DNA of 9,668 nt from JAMXLO01 sp035569235 (GCA_035569235.1 DATMND010000222.1:1-9668), one strand, 5' to 3'. Positions 1 through 6,503 are shown, counted from the stretch's first letter. Numbers and translations: made by a program. The notes: generated by a model not told the origin, from the sequence alone.

Positions 1-440
1 TGATCGGCCACCGAGAGTACCGCATTGGGGCATGCAACGCCGAACACCTTCAGTCCAACGATTCCGTACAAGCTTCGCTCTGGCTTGAAGCAGCCCTTGC
101 CGGCCTCGGGATATTGCGGCCAGCCATTCAGTGCGGCCTCGGCGGTCCAACGATCCCGCTCCGCCGTTGGGGAGTCCGTCGCGGGACAGGCGACCTGGAA
201 AATACGCGCGCGCGTAAGCATCGAGTCGGGTGCTCGCATCTCGGCAATCTGATCGGCCGTCTTGAACAGCCGTTTGACGCCGTAACCGATGTCGTCCGCG
301 AGGAAAGTGGGGCTGATCATGATGCCCATCATCAGCAGCGCGCGGGTTCGCTGTGACATACGCGGGCGTCGCAGGTTCGGCATCGCCACAGACGGCATGC
401 GGATGGCTGGGCTTGCCATAATCGCATTTGCGTACGCCAT
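1..440 (-). CDS. Unrecognised protein, N-terminal 146 residues (3' end outside window)
   Basis: I do not recognise this gene. An open frame runs leftward from an ATG at 438-440 through the window edge with no stop, giving 146 codons. The ATG is preceded by a strong Shine-Dalgarno (AGGAGGT) with 4 bases between, which fixes this start over later in-frame ATGs. The first ~45 residues are methionine-rich (about nine Met) and basic, with one short hydrophobic run near residues 34-47 (LLMMGIMISPTFLA) that is too short and interrupted to call a membrane segment firmly. The rest looks like a soluble domain: YGVKRLFKTADQIAEM, later RDRWTAEAALNGWPQYPEAG, and three cysteines in VACP, KGCF and VACP contexts. 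It lies 91 bases downstream of dapA on the same strand, so co-transcription is possible, but the strong Shine-Dalgarno implies efficient independent translation. Reality of the gene is supported by the ribosome site and uninterrupted frame; function is unknown. Confidence 0.6.
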   Translation of the reverse strand, partial: MAYANAIMASPAIRMPSVAMPNLRRPRMSQRTRALLMMGIMISPTFLADDIGYGVKRLFKTADQIAEMRAPDSMLTRARIFQVACPATDSPTAERDRWTAEAALNGWPQYPEAGKGCFKPERSLYGIVGLKVFGVACPNAVLSVAD

Positions 441-444
441 TGTG

Positions 445-451
445 ACCTCCT
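445..451 (-). promoter_or_regulatory. Strong ribosome binding site
   Basis: On the minus strand this reads AGGAGGT, a near-perfect anti-Shine-Dalgarno match, with 4 bases (CACA) before the ATG at 438-440. It is the strongest ribosome site in the window and decides the start of the unrecognised partial gene. The rest of the 441-531 gap holds no obvious terminator; the only ATG frame I saw in it is seven codons long, which I do not treat as a gene. Confidence 0.7.
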
Positions 452-531
452 GGGCGCTTTAAAGATTCCCCTACTTCATCTGCCTTGCCATCATCGTCTT
501 GTCGGCCGTCCTGCCATCGTGCGCCGTGGCC

Positions 532-1410
532 TCAGTTCAACAGCCCAACCTCCGTCATCGCGCTACGGACCTTCGTCCGCGTGCCCTCCATGATCGGCGC
601 CAGCGGCAGGCGGCAATGCTCGGACGTCTTGCCGAGCAGCGACGCCGCGAACTTCACCGGCGCGGGGCTCGTCTCCGAGAAAAGCGCGTCGTGCAGCGGC
701 ACCAGCCGGTTCTGGATCGCCATTGCGTCCTTGACGCGGCCCTCCTGCCAGGCGTCCTGCATCGCCGCGCACAGCCGCGGCGCGACATTCGCCGTGACGC
801 TGATACAGCCATCGCCGCCCGCCGCGAGGAAGGCGATCGCCGTGTGGTCCTCGCCCGACAACTGGCAGAAATCGTCGCCGCAGGAGCGCTTGGTGTGCAG
901 CGGGCGCGCCAGGTTCGCTGTCGCGTCCTTCACGCCGACGATGTTCCTGTGTTTGGCCAGCCGCGCCATCGTCTCGACACTCATGTCCACCACCGAGCGT
1001 GGCGGGATGTTGTAGATGATCATCGGCAGATCGACCGCATCGGCGATCGCCTTGAAGTGCAGGTACATGCCCTCCTGCGTCGGCTTGTTGTAATAGGGCG
1101 TCACGATCAGGGTCGCATCCGCGCCCGCCTTCCTGGCATGGCGCGCGAGATCGATCGCCTCCGCCGTGCTGTTGGAGCCGGCGCCGGCGATCACCGGGAC
1201 GCGCCCCTTGGCCACCTCGATCGCGATCTCCACGACCCGTTTGTGTTCGTCATGCGACAGCGTCGGGCTCTCGCCGGTGGTGCCGACCGGTACGACGGCG
1301 TCGGTGCCCTCCTTGATCTGCCAGTCAACAAACTCGGCATAGGCCTTCTCGTCGACCGACCCGTCCGGACGCATCGGCGTGATCAGAGCAACGAGCGATC
1401 CCTTGAACAT
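532..1410 (-). CDS. dapA: 4-hydroxy-tetrahydrodipicolinate synthase (DapA)
   Basis: Condenses pyruvate with aspartate semialdehyde in the cytoplasm, the committed step to diaminopimelate and lysine. The 292-residue protein has the usual family length, and its key residues fall at Escherichia coli numbering: the pyruvate-binding GTTGES (Thr44, Thr45), Tyr107 in TPYYNKPTQEG, catalytic Tyr133 and Arg138 in IYNIPPRS, and the Schiff-base Lys161 in GVKDAT. I chose the ATG at 1408-1410 (MFKGSLVALITPM) because homologues begin with this motif and a GGGAGAGGG ribosome site precedes it; 24 in-frame upstream codons do not resemble the family. It is transcribed divergently from the lytic transglycosylase across a 98-bp spacer. 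In sphingomonads I recall smpB as the usual next gene downstream; here an unrecognised gene follows instead. All catalytic residues are intact, so the enzyme should be functional. Confidence 0.97.
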   Translation of the reverse strand: MFKGSLVALITPMRPDGSVDEKAYAEFVDWQIKEGTDAVVPVGTTGESPTLSHDEHKRVVEIAIEVAKGRVPVIAGAGSNSTAEAIDLARHARKAGADATLIVTPYYNKPTQEGMYLHFKAIADAVDLPMIIYNIPPRSVVDMSVETMARLAKHRNIVGVKDATANLARPLHTKRSCGDDFCQLSGEDHTAIAFLAAGGDGCISVTANVAPRLCAAMQDAWQEGRVKDAMAIQNRLVPLHDALFSETSPAPVKFAASLLGKTSEHCRLPLAPIMEGTRTKVRSAMTEVGLLN

Positions 1411-1459
1411 GACCCTCTCCCTTGGGTTTGGCTGCCTGCTGATTGGGTAGGCGAAGCTA

Positions 1460-1478
1460 GGCGCGTCACTGATGCGCC
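1460..1478. promoter_or_regulatory. Near-perfect palindrome in dapA / lytic transglycosylase divergent spacer
   Basis: GGCGCGTCA-C-TGATGCGCC is a 9-bp inverted repeat about a single central base, with one arm position a mismatch (G opposite T). It sits within the 98-bp spacer 1411-1508 between two divergent genes, 50 bases from the dapA ATG and 31 from the transglycosylase ATG, the geometry expected of an operator serving one or both promoters. I could not assign convincing -35/-10 hexamers in this GC-rich spacer. A chance palindrome is possible, and no known regulator motif is recognised. Confidence 0.35.
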
Positions 1479-1508
1479 GCAAGGCCGGACTGGGCTAGAA
1501 AGGTGGCC

Positions 1509-3449
1509 ATGCGTGCCACGATTCGCCCCCGTTACGCTCTGGTTGCCCTGTTCGCCGCGACCCCGGCCATGGCGCAATCCGGTGACCCGATCGCGGCGAT
1601 CCGGGCCGACCGGTGGTCGGATGCACAACTCGCCGCGGCAGCCTATGCCGATCCGGTCGCGACCAAGCTCGTCACCTATTTCCGCCTGCTGGCGCCGGGG
1701 GCCGCGACGGCGGACGAGATCACCGACTTCATGGCGCAGAATCCCGATTGGCCGACCCAGGCACTGCTGGAGCGCCGCCGGCAGGAGGCCATCGCCGCGG
1801 AACCCGACCAGTCCTCCGCGCTCGCGCAATGCGAACGCAACCGGCTGACCGTGCCGCAGGCCATGCTGCGTTGCGCCGAGGCGTGGGCGAATGCCGGGGA
1901 CAATGCGCGGGCAGCGGAAGAGGCGCGCAATGCCTGGCTCGCCGGCATCACTGACGCGGCAGCCGAGACTGCATTCCTGCACCGCTGGTCCGGCGCCGTT
2001 CGGCAGGAGGACCAGTGGGCGCGGTTCCAGCGTCTCGCTTGGCGTGACGCAGCCGCGGCGGCGCGACAGATCCCACGGCTCGATCCGGCGCACCGCGCGC
2101 AAGCGGAGGCACGGCTTGCCCTGCAGCGGGATGCGCCCAACGCGGAAACGCTGCTCGCCGCCCTGCCCGCCGCTGTCCGCAACGACCCGGGGATGGTGAT
2201 CGACCGCGCCCGGTGGCTGCGTCATGCCGACCGCGCCGCGGATGCCCTGGCACTATGGAAACGCGCCGGGGAGGCAGCGCAACGCGATGCACCGTCCGAC
2301 GAACTCGCCGCATTCTGGACCGAGCGCAACCTGCTCGCCCGTCGCCTGCTGCGCGACGGCAATGCCGCCGGCGCTTACGCGCTCGCCGCGAACCACGGCC
2401 AGATCACCCCGGAGCAGATGCTCGACGCCGAGTTCCTCGCGGGCTTCATTGCTTTGCGCCGGTTGAATGACCCCGCGGCCGCAACACGCCATTTCACGGC
2501 GCTGGTGGGGCTGTCCAAGGCCGCGATCACGCAGGGTCGCGCGTACTACTGGCTAGGCCGCGCGACAGCAGCCGCGGGCAAGGATCCGCGCCCGGACTAC
2601 GAGCGCGCCGCCGCCTGGCCGACCACCTTCTACGGTCAGCTCGCCGCTCTCGCGCTGGGCGACGACGCCGTGGCACTCGGGCGCCGCATCACCTCGCTGC
2701 ACGATCCCTCCTACACGCGCGAGCAGGTGCTGGCATTCACCGACCGGGAAGTGGTGCGCGCGGCAGCCATGCTGGTCGCGTGGAACGATCCACACCGCGC
2801 TCGCGCATTTCTGCTGCGGATGGACGAGCTCGCCCCGGATCCGGCCGAGCGGTCGCTGACGGCACGGCTCGCACTTCGTCTGGGCTTGCCCGACACGGCG
2901 GTGTTCGTCGCCCGCCGTATGGGCCGTGACGGACTGGTATTGCCGGAGGCAGGCTGGCCCATCGCCGCCGAACCGCCCACCGAACCGGTCGATCCGTCGG
3001 TGGCCCTCGGCCTGATCCGTCAGGAGAGCAGCTTCGATATCGGCGCCGTCAGCCCGTCCGGCGCGCGAGGGTTGATGCAACTGATGCCGTTCACCGCGCA
3101 GGCGGTCGCGAAACAGGTCGGTGTCGCGACTTCGCTCGTTTCCCTGACCAACGATCCATCGCACAACATGCGCCTTGGCACCGCCTACCTGCAGGAGATG
3201 CTGGACCGCTTCGGCAACTCGCTGCCGCTGGCGGTCGCCGCCTACAACGCGGGTCCGCATCGCGTCGATGAGTGGCTGCCGGAAAACGGCGATCCGCGCG
3301 TCGGCCCGATCGACATGCTCGACTGGATCGAGCTGATTCCCATCAACGAGACGCGGAACTATGTGCAGCGCGTGCTGGAGAACGTGGTGATCTACCGGGC
3401 GCGGCGCGGCGAGAACACGCCGACCCTGCTTGCACAATGGACGCAGTAG
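1509..3449 (+). CDS. Soluble lytic murein transglycosylase, Slt70-like (family 1A)
   Basis: Cleaves the MurNAc-GlcNAc bond of peptidoglycan in the periplasm, leaving 1,6-anhydromuropeptides for recycling or opening the wall. The 646-residue protein starts with a signal peptide (MRATIRPRYALVALFAATPAMAQ, cleavage near residue 22). Residues ~25-485 form an alanine-rich helical region like the Slt70 ring domain. The goose-lysozyme-like catalytic domain follows: catalytic Glu506 in RQESSF, GLMQLMP at 521-527, YNAGP at 579-583, and a closing segment with RNYVQRVLENVVIYR. I prefer the ATG at 1509 over an in-frame GTG two codons earlier because AAAGG lies 5 bases before it and the signal peptide begins cleanly. 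It heads a run with the hydrolase (13-base overlap) and pgpA. A specific gene symbol is withheld because several paralogues share this architecture. Confidence 0.95.
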   Translation: MRATIRPRYALVALFAATPAMAQSGDPIAAIRADRWSDAQLAAAAYADPVATKLVTYFRLLAPGAATADEITDFMAQNPDWPTQALLERRRQEAIAAEPDQSSALAQCERNRLTVPQAMLRCAEAWANAGDNARAAEEARNAWLAGITDAAAETAFLHRWSGAVRQEDQWARFQRLAWRDAAAAARQIPRLDPAHRAQAEARLALQRDAPNAETLLAALPAAVRNDPGMVIDRARWLRHADRAADALALWKRAGEAAQRDAPSDELAAFWTERNLLARRLLRDGNAAGAYALAANHGQITPEQMLDAEFLAGFIALRRLNDPAAATRHFTALVGLSKAAITQGRAYYWLGRATAAAGKDPRPDYERAAAWPTTFYGQLAALALGDDAVALGRRITSLHDPSYTREQVLAFTDREVVRAAAMLVAWNDPHRARAFLLRMDELAPDPAERSLTARLALRLGLPDTAVFVARRMGRDGLVLPEAGWPIAAEPPTEPVDPSVALGLIRQESSFDIGAVSPSGARGLMQLMPFTAQAVAKQVGVATSLVSLTNDPSHNMRLGTAYLQEMLDRFGNSLPLAVAAYNAGPHRVDEWLPENGDPRVGPIDMLDWIELIPINETRNYVQRVLENVVIYRARRGENTPTLLAQWTQ

Positions 3450-4276
3450 TCCACCGGCTGTCCGCCTGGGACGGATTGTCGCTATTTGTCCGCGAATGGC
3501 GGGACGGCAATTCGCGCACGCCGCTGCTCTGCCTACCGGGCATCGTGCGGACCTCGGGTGATTTCAAGGATCTGGCGCAATTATTGGGTGCCGGACGGCG
3601 TGTCGTATCGCTCGATTATGCCGGCCGCGGCCAGTCCGGCCGATCGCGCGATATTTCCCGATATGCACCCGAGGCCTGCCTGCGCGACGTGCTCGACATC
3701 TGCGCCGCCCTGCACCTGCACGACGTGATCGGAATCGGCACCAGCTTCGGCGGGCTGCTCAGCATGGGCCTTGCCGCCGCGCGCCCTTCGCTGTTCCGTG
3801 CCGTCGTGCTGAACGATATCGGTCCGTATGTTGGCAGTGAGGGAACCGAGGACGTTCGCCGCTTCATCGGCAATAACGCCGCGTTCACCGATATCGACGC
3901 GGCCGTCGCGCATCTGCGAGCCGTGCTGCCGCCTCTGTCGCTGGATGGCGATGCGGCGTGGCGCGACATGGCCGCGCTCACCTATGCGCCGGACGGCGAT
4001 GGAATGTTGCGACCCACCTGGGACACGCGTATCGCAAAATTGCTAAATGGCAAGACACCCAATCTGTGGGCGTTGTTCGGGGGGCTGGCTCATCTGCCGC
4101 TGCTGCTCGTGCGTGGCGAGGCCAGCGACATCCTGTTGCCGGACACGGTTGCCCGCATGCACGCACTTCGACCCGATATAGCAATGATATCGCTGCCCGG
4201 CATCGGGCACGCGCCGACCCTTGGCGAGCCAGAGGTCGTCGCTGCATTGCGCGCATTCCTGGACCGTGTGGGGTGA
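3437..4276 (+). CDS. Alpha/beta-fold hydrolase
   Basis: A 279-residue alpha/beta hydrolase of unknown substrate. The triad is readable: nucleophile Ser103 in the elbow GTSFGG, Asp231 in the RGEASDILLP loop after strand 6, and His258 in LPGIGHAP. The strand-3 turn reads LCLPGIVRTS where many relatives have HG; LPG variants occur in esterase and aminopeptidase-like members. GRGQSGRS (63-70) is the usual loop after strand 4. There is no signal peptide, so it should be cytoplasmic, unlike the transglycosylase before it. The ATG at 3437-3439 overlaps that gene's end by 13 bases and has no Shine-Dalgarno, suggesting translation coupled to its upstream neighbour; a longer frame back to 3272 only shadows the transglycosylase. 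Its stop overlaps the pgpA start by 4 bases. Esterase or lysophospholipase-like activity would fit the envelope context but is inference. Confidence 0.9.
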   Translation: MDAVVHRLSAWDGLSLFVREWRDGNSRTPLLCLPGIVRTSGDFKDLAQLLGAGRRVVSLDYAGRGQSGRSRDISRYAPEACLRDVLDICAALHLHDVIGIGTSFGGLLSMGLAAARPSLFRAVVLNDIGPYVGSEGTEDVRRFIGNNAAFTDIDAAVAHLRAVLPPLSLDGDAAWRDMAALTYAPDGDGMLRPTWDTRIAKLLNGKTPNLWALFGGLAHLPLLLVRGEASDILLPDTVARMHALRPDIAMISLPGIGHAPTLGEPEVVAALRAFLDRVG

Positions 4277-4725
4277 CCTTTGCACGCCTGATCGCCAGTG
4301 GTTGTGGTTGCGGTTTTGTCCCGATTGCCCCAGGCACGGCAGGTTCTGCGATGGCGCTACTATCAGGCGCGCTGCTGATGCAACTGCCCCCGTACGCACT
4401 GCCCGTCGCGGTGCTGATTGCAACGCTCGGTGGATATTGGGCGGTGCGCGCGGCAAACGTCGATGGCGATCCCGGCTGGGTTGTAATCGACGAGTTCGCT
4501 GGCCAATGGCTGGCGCTGTTCGGCCTCGCACATGCATCGCTCGTGGGTCTGTTCGCGGCATTCCTCATCTTCCGCGTGCTCGACATCGCGAAGCCTGGCC
4601 CGATCGGTTGGGCCGACCGCCAGCATGGGGCTGCGGGTGTCATGGCCGACGACGTGATTGCAGGCGCCATCACCGCCTGCATACTCTGGGCAATCAATGC
4701 ACGCTGGCCGCAACTCCTTGGCTGA
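4273..4725 (+). CDS. pgpA: Phosphatidylglycerophosphatase A
   Basis: Dephosphorylates phosphatidylglycerol phosphate to phosphatidylglycerol at the inner membrane, completing synthesis of a major anionic phospholipid. The 150-residue length is typical. Family motifs appear in order: GCGFVPIAPGTAGS (12-25), the acidic DEFAG (73-77, metal-binding Asp/Glu), FRVLDIAKPGPIGWAD (100-115), and MADDVIAG (124-131). Three or four hydrophobic segments lie near residues 27-37, 42-60, 79-105 and 128-140. The start is GTG at 4273-4275, overlapping the hydrolase TGA as GTGA, typical of coupled translation; no other start suits, since the conserved N-terminal motif begins within about a dozen residues. It is the last gene of the three-gene run, followed by a palindrome spanning its stop. 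Confidence 0.95.
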   Translation: MTFARLIASGCGCGFVPIAPGTAGSAMALLSGALLMQLPPYALPVAVLIATLGGYWAVRAANVDGDPGWVVIDEFAGQWLALFGLAHASLVGLFAAFLIFRVLDIAKPGPIGWADRQHGAAGVMADDVIAGAITACILWAINARWPQLLG

Positions 4726-4739
4726 TGCGTGGACGCATC
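4724..4739. repeat. 16-bp perfect inverted repeat across the pgpA stop
   Basis: GATGCGT-GG-ACGCATC is perfectly self-complementary apart from the central GG, so as RNA it gives a 6-bp stem with a TGGA loop. It begins inside the pgpA TGA and ends 95 bases before the next gene. No T-run follows, so it is not a standard intrinsic terminator. It may be a transcript 3'-end stabiliser, a factor-assisted stop, or an operator for the DUF2252 gene. Confidence 0.4.
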
Positions 4740-4778
4740 GTGATCGCGCCGGCTTGCATTGCCACAATATTCAACTTG

Positions 4779-4801
4779 CACCGCGGAGCACTCTTGCGGT
4801 G
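4779..4801. repeat. Weak inverted repeat upstream of the DUF2252 gene
   Basis: CACCGC and GCGGTG form 6-bp arms around an 11-base spacer, ending 33 bases before the ATG at 4835. It is the second inverted repeat in the 109-bp gap 4726-4834. No convincing promoter hexamers were found around it; the only relatively AT-rich patch is ACAATATTCAACTT at 4764-4777. Six-base arms are short enough to arise by chance in GC-rich DNA. Confidence 0.2.
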
Positions 4802-4834
4802 TGATCGTGCATCGCGTCGGGAAAACAGGATCAG

Positions 4835-6211
4835 ATGCCGCTGGAACATGTCCAACCGGATGGCCTGTTGCCGATCGTTGAGCGGCAACAGGTCGGCCGT
4901 GGTTTGCGCGGGCTTGTGCCGCGCGCACAGCACGCCAATTGGACACCGCAAGCCGACCGCCGCGATCCTGTGGATATCCTGGTTGAGACAAGCCGTCATC
5001 GAATCTCGACGCTGCTTCCCACACGATACGGGCGGATGCAAAAATCACCGTTCGCCTTCCTGCGAGGTTCGGCGGCGGTGATGGCGGAGGATCTCGCGAC
5101 GATGCCGGCCAGCGGCATCTGGGTGCAATCCTGCGGCGACTGTCATTCGGCCAACTTCGGCGCCTATGCGGCACCGGACGGCTCGCCGGTGTTCGACATC
5201 ACCGATTTCGACGAGACGCTGCCTGCGCCGTTCGAGTGGGATCTCAAACGCCTGGCAGCAAGTTTCGCGGTCGACGGCAAGAGCCGCGGGATGGCAGACC
5301 GGCCATGCCACCAACTTGCGCGCCGCGTCGTGGCAGCTTACCGCCAGCACATGGCGGCGACAGTCAAGCTTGATCCGCTGTCAACATGGCGCTCGCGCAT
5401 CGATGTAACGTGTATGTTGCAGAACATTGACGATGCCAAGCTGCGCGAACGCGAGCTGAAGCGATTGCGCGCCGCAGCCGATGCGCACCGCAAGGGCTAT
5501 CCGAAGCTGCTGGAGCACCGCAAGAACAGTTGGCGCTTACGGCCGAGACCGCAACTGGTACTGCAGTTGTGCGATCAGGCTGATGACACGCACGAACTGG
5601 TAGCCCGCACGGCATTCGAAACCTACCGATACGCCATGCCTGAAGAGCGCGCGGTACTGCTCGACCGCTATCGCCTGGTCGATGTTGCATTCAAGGTGGC
5701 CGGCGTTGGCATCGTCGGCACATTCTGCGCCATTGGGCTGTTCGTCACCCGCGATGATGCGACCCTGCTGCTGCAGCTTACCGAGGCTCAGCAATCCGTG
5801 CTGGCCGCGTGTGCGGCGCCGAGCATCTATACCGACCAGGGGCAGCGCGTCGTTACCGGGCAACGCATCATGCAGGGCCAGCGTGATATCTTTCTCGGTT
5901 GGACACAGGACCATTTCAGCGATCAGTACTGCTATGTGCGACAGTTGAAGGATTCGCGTCTTGCGATGATCGACACCGACCTGCCCGACGCCGCGCTGCC
6001 TTGGTATGCCACGCTGTGCGGCAGCACCCTGGCGCGCGCGCACGCGCGGTCCGGCGACGCGGCAAAGATCTCCGGCTACATGGGATCAGGCAGTACGTTC
6101 GATGTGGCGATTGCCGATTTCGCCGTGACCTATGGCGGCCAGGTCGAGCGCGACTGGCGCCTGTTCGTCGAGGCAATCAAGGCGGGCATTCTCCAGGCAC
6201 GCGACGGATGA
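4835..6211 (+). CDS. DUF2252 family protein (kinase-like fold, possibly inactive)
   Basis: A 458-residue cytoplasmic protein of a family without established function. Family hallmarks in order: YGRMQKSPFAFLRG (65-78), CGDCHSANFG (100-109), FDITDFDE (120-127), WDLKRLAASF (135-144), a glycine-rich VAGVGIVGT (288-296), LLLQLTEAQQS (311-321), GQRVVTGQRIMQGQRDIFLGW (336-356), and YVRQLKDSR (367-375). GD-H--N and DFDE resemble the catalytic loop and metal-binding Asp of aminoglycoside-phosphotransferase-like kinases, while the glycine loop and the following charged strand, normally N-terminal in kinases, come later; this implies a permuted order. In relatives as I recall them that strand carries Lys (LKEA); here it is Thr316, codon ACC. 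The ATG at 4835 follows AGGA at a usual distance. The long gap before and the repeat cluster after suggest a one-gene unit. Family assignment is strong; kinase activity is inference. Confidence 0.9.
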   Translation: MPLEHVQPDGLLPIVERQQVGRGLRGLVPRAQHANWTPQADRRDPVDILVETSRHRISTLLPTRYGRMQKSPFAFLRGSAAVMAEDLATMPASGIWVQSCGDCHSANFGAYAAPDGSPVFDITDFDETLPAPFEWDLKRLAASFAVDGKSRGMADRPCHQLARRVVAAYRQHMAATVKLDPLSTWRSRIDVTCMLQNIDDAKLRERELKRLRAAADAHRKGYPKLLEHRKNSWRLRPRPQLVLQLCDQADDTHELVARTAFETYRYAMPEERAVLLDRYRLVDVAFKVAGVGIVGTFCAIGLFVTRDDATLLLQLTEAQQSVLAACAAPSIYTDQGQRVVTGQRIMQGQRDIFLGWTQDHFSDQYCYVRQLKDSRLAMIDTDLPDAALPWYATLCGSTLARAHARSGDAAKISGYMGSGSTFDVAIADFAVTYGGQVERDWRLFVEAIKAGILQARDG

Positions 6212-6305
6212 TACGGCTGAGACCTTCACCGCTGGGCTGATCACCGCTGCGCCGACTGCCATACTCCCTCGTCATCCCCGTTCCCCTTGTCATCCCCGCT
6301 CCCCT

Positions 6306-6382
6306 CGTCATCCCCGCGAAAGCGGGGACCCAGGTTGCGTGGGGTGCGGTTCGGCTGGGTCCCCGCTTTCGCGGGGATGACG
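6306..6382. repeat. Perfect 28-bp inverted repeat with nested hairpins
   Basis: The arms 6306-6333 and 6355-6382 are exactly complementary over 28 bases and flank a 21-base loop (6334-6354). Each arm contains its own hairpin: CCCCGC-GAAA-GCGGGG (6312-6327), whose RNA loop is a GNRA tetraloop, and its complement CCCCGC-TTTC-GCGGGG (6361-6376). A transcript could therefore fold into one very stable long stem or two small hairpins. It lies between two same-strand genes and could act as a rho-independent-like block (though lacking a U-run) or an mRNA 3'-end protector. Confidence 0.9.
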
Positions 6383-6414
6383 GGAAAACAGCGCGGATGA
6401 CGGGAAAACAGCGC
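6375..6414 (+). repeat. Two exact 20-base tandem repeats
   Basis: The unit beginning GGATGACGGGAAAACAGC occurs twice with no difference at 6375-6394 and 6395-6414, followed by a diverged third copy (GGATGACTGGGAGAACC, from 6415) and a partial fourth (GGATGACAGGGAG, from 6436). The first copy begins inside the right arm of the palindrome, so the array seems to have grown from its edge, probably by slippage. Exact identity of two copies suggests a recent duplication. Confidence 0.85.
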
Positions 6415-6503
6415 GGATGACTGGGAGAACCGCGGGGATGACAGGGAGTGACAATAAGCGCCACTTGCCCGCGTCGCCCGCGGCTGGCAGGAACCGAGGC
6501 CGC

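Larger units (their letters stand above)
6271..6442. repeat. REP-like palindromic repeat cluster
   Basis: This occupies most of the 292-bp gap 6212-6503. GTCATCCCCG starts at 6271, 6289 and 6307, an exact 18-base period, the third copy opening the large inverted repeat. On the other side, GGATGAC recurs (GATGAC at 6376, 6396, 6416 and 6437) at periods of 20, 20 and 21, in the opposite orientation. The whole is thus roughly mirror-arranged: three units pointing in, a full palindrome, three units pointing out. The GTCATCCCCGCG / CGCGGGGATGAC core is a type I recall as abundant between genes in sphingomonads and related bacteria. No transposase lies in the window. No promoter for the downstream gene was identified; 6443-6503 holds only a modest ribosome site (GAGG at 6496-6499). 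Confidence 0.85.

Noticed and set aside
1411..1482. N-terminal extension of dapA
   Set aside because: The 24 extra residues precede the conserved MFKGSLVALITP start, lie in the spacer palindrome region, and would put the catalytic residues out of the family's usual numbering.
499..1848. 449-codon plus-strand open frame across dapA
   Set aside because: Antisense to the fully motif-bearing dapA gene, Arg/His-rich, with no domain features; an expected shadow in GC-rich DNA.
1383..2225. 280-codon minus-strand open frame over the dapA start and transglycosylase
   Set aside because: Composition typical of a shadow frame and it crosses the divergent promoter spacer; the plus-strand gene has a signal peptide and catalytic domain.
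3272..3436. N-terminal extension of the hydrolase
   Set aside because: These 55 codons overlap the transglycosylase catalytic domain out of frame and are Arg/Ala-rich; the hydrolase fold begins only after 3437.
3978..5174. 398-codon minus-strand open frame
   Set aside because: Covers parts of the hydrolase, pgpA and DUF2252 genes in antisense, with Arg/Pro/Ala/Ser-rich composition and no recognisable motif.
6271..6442. Possible CRISPR array
   Set aside because: Repeat periods are 18-21 bases with no unique spacers, unit orientation flips about a central palindrome, and no cas gene is present.
6417..6503. Upstream ATG as the O-antigen ligase start
   Set aside because: The extra 29 codons are translated from the repeat cluster and are hydrophilic and non-conserved in character; the ATG at 6504 has a ribosome site and leads into the first membrane segment.
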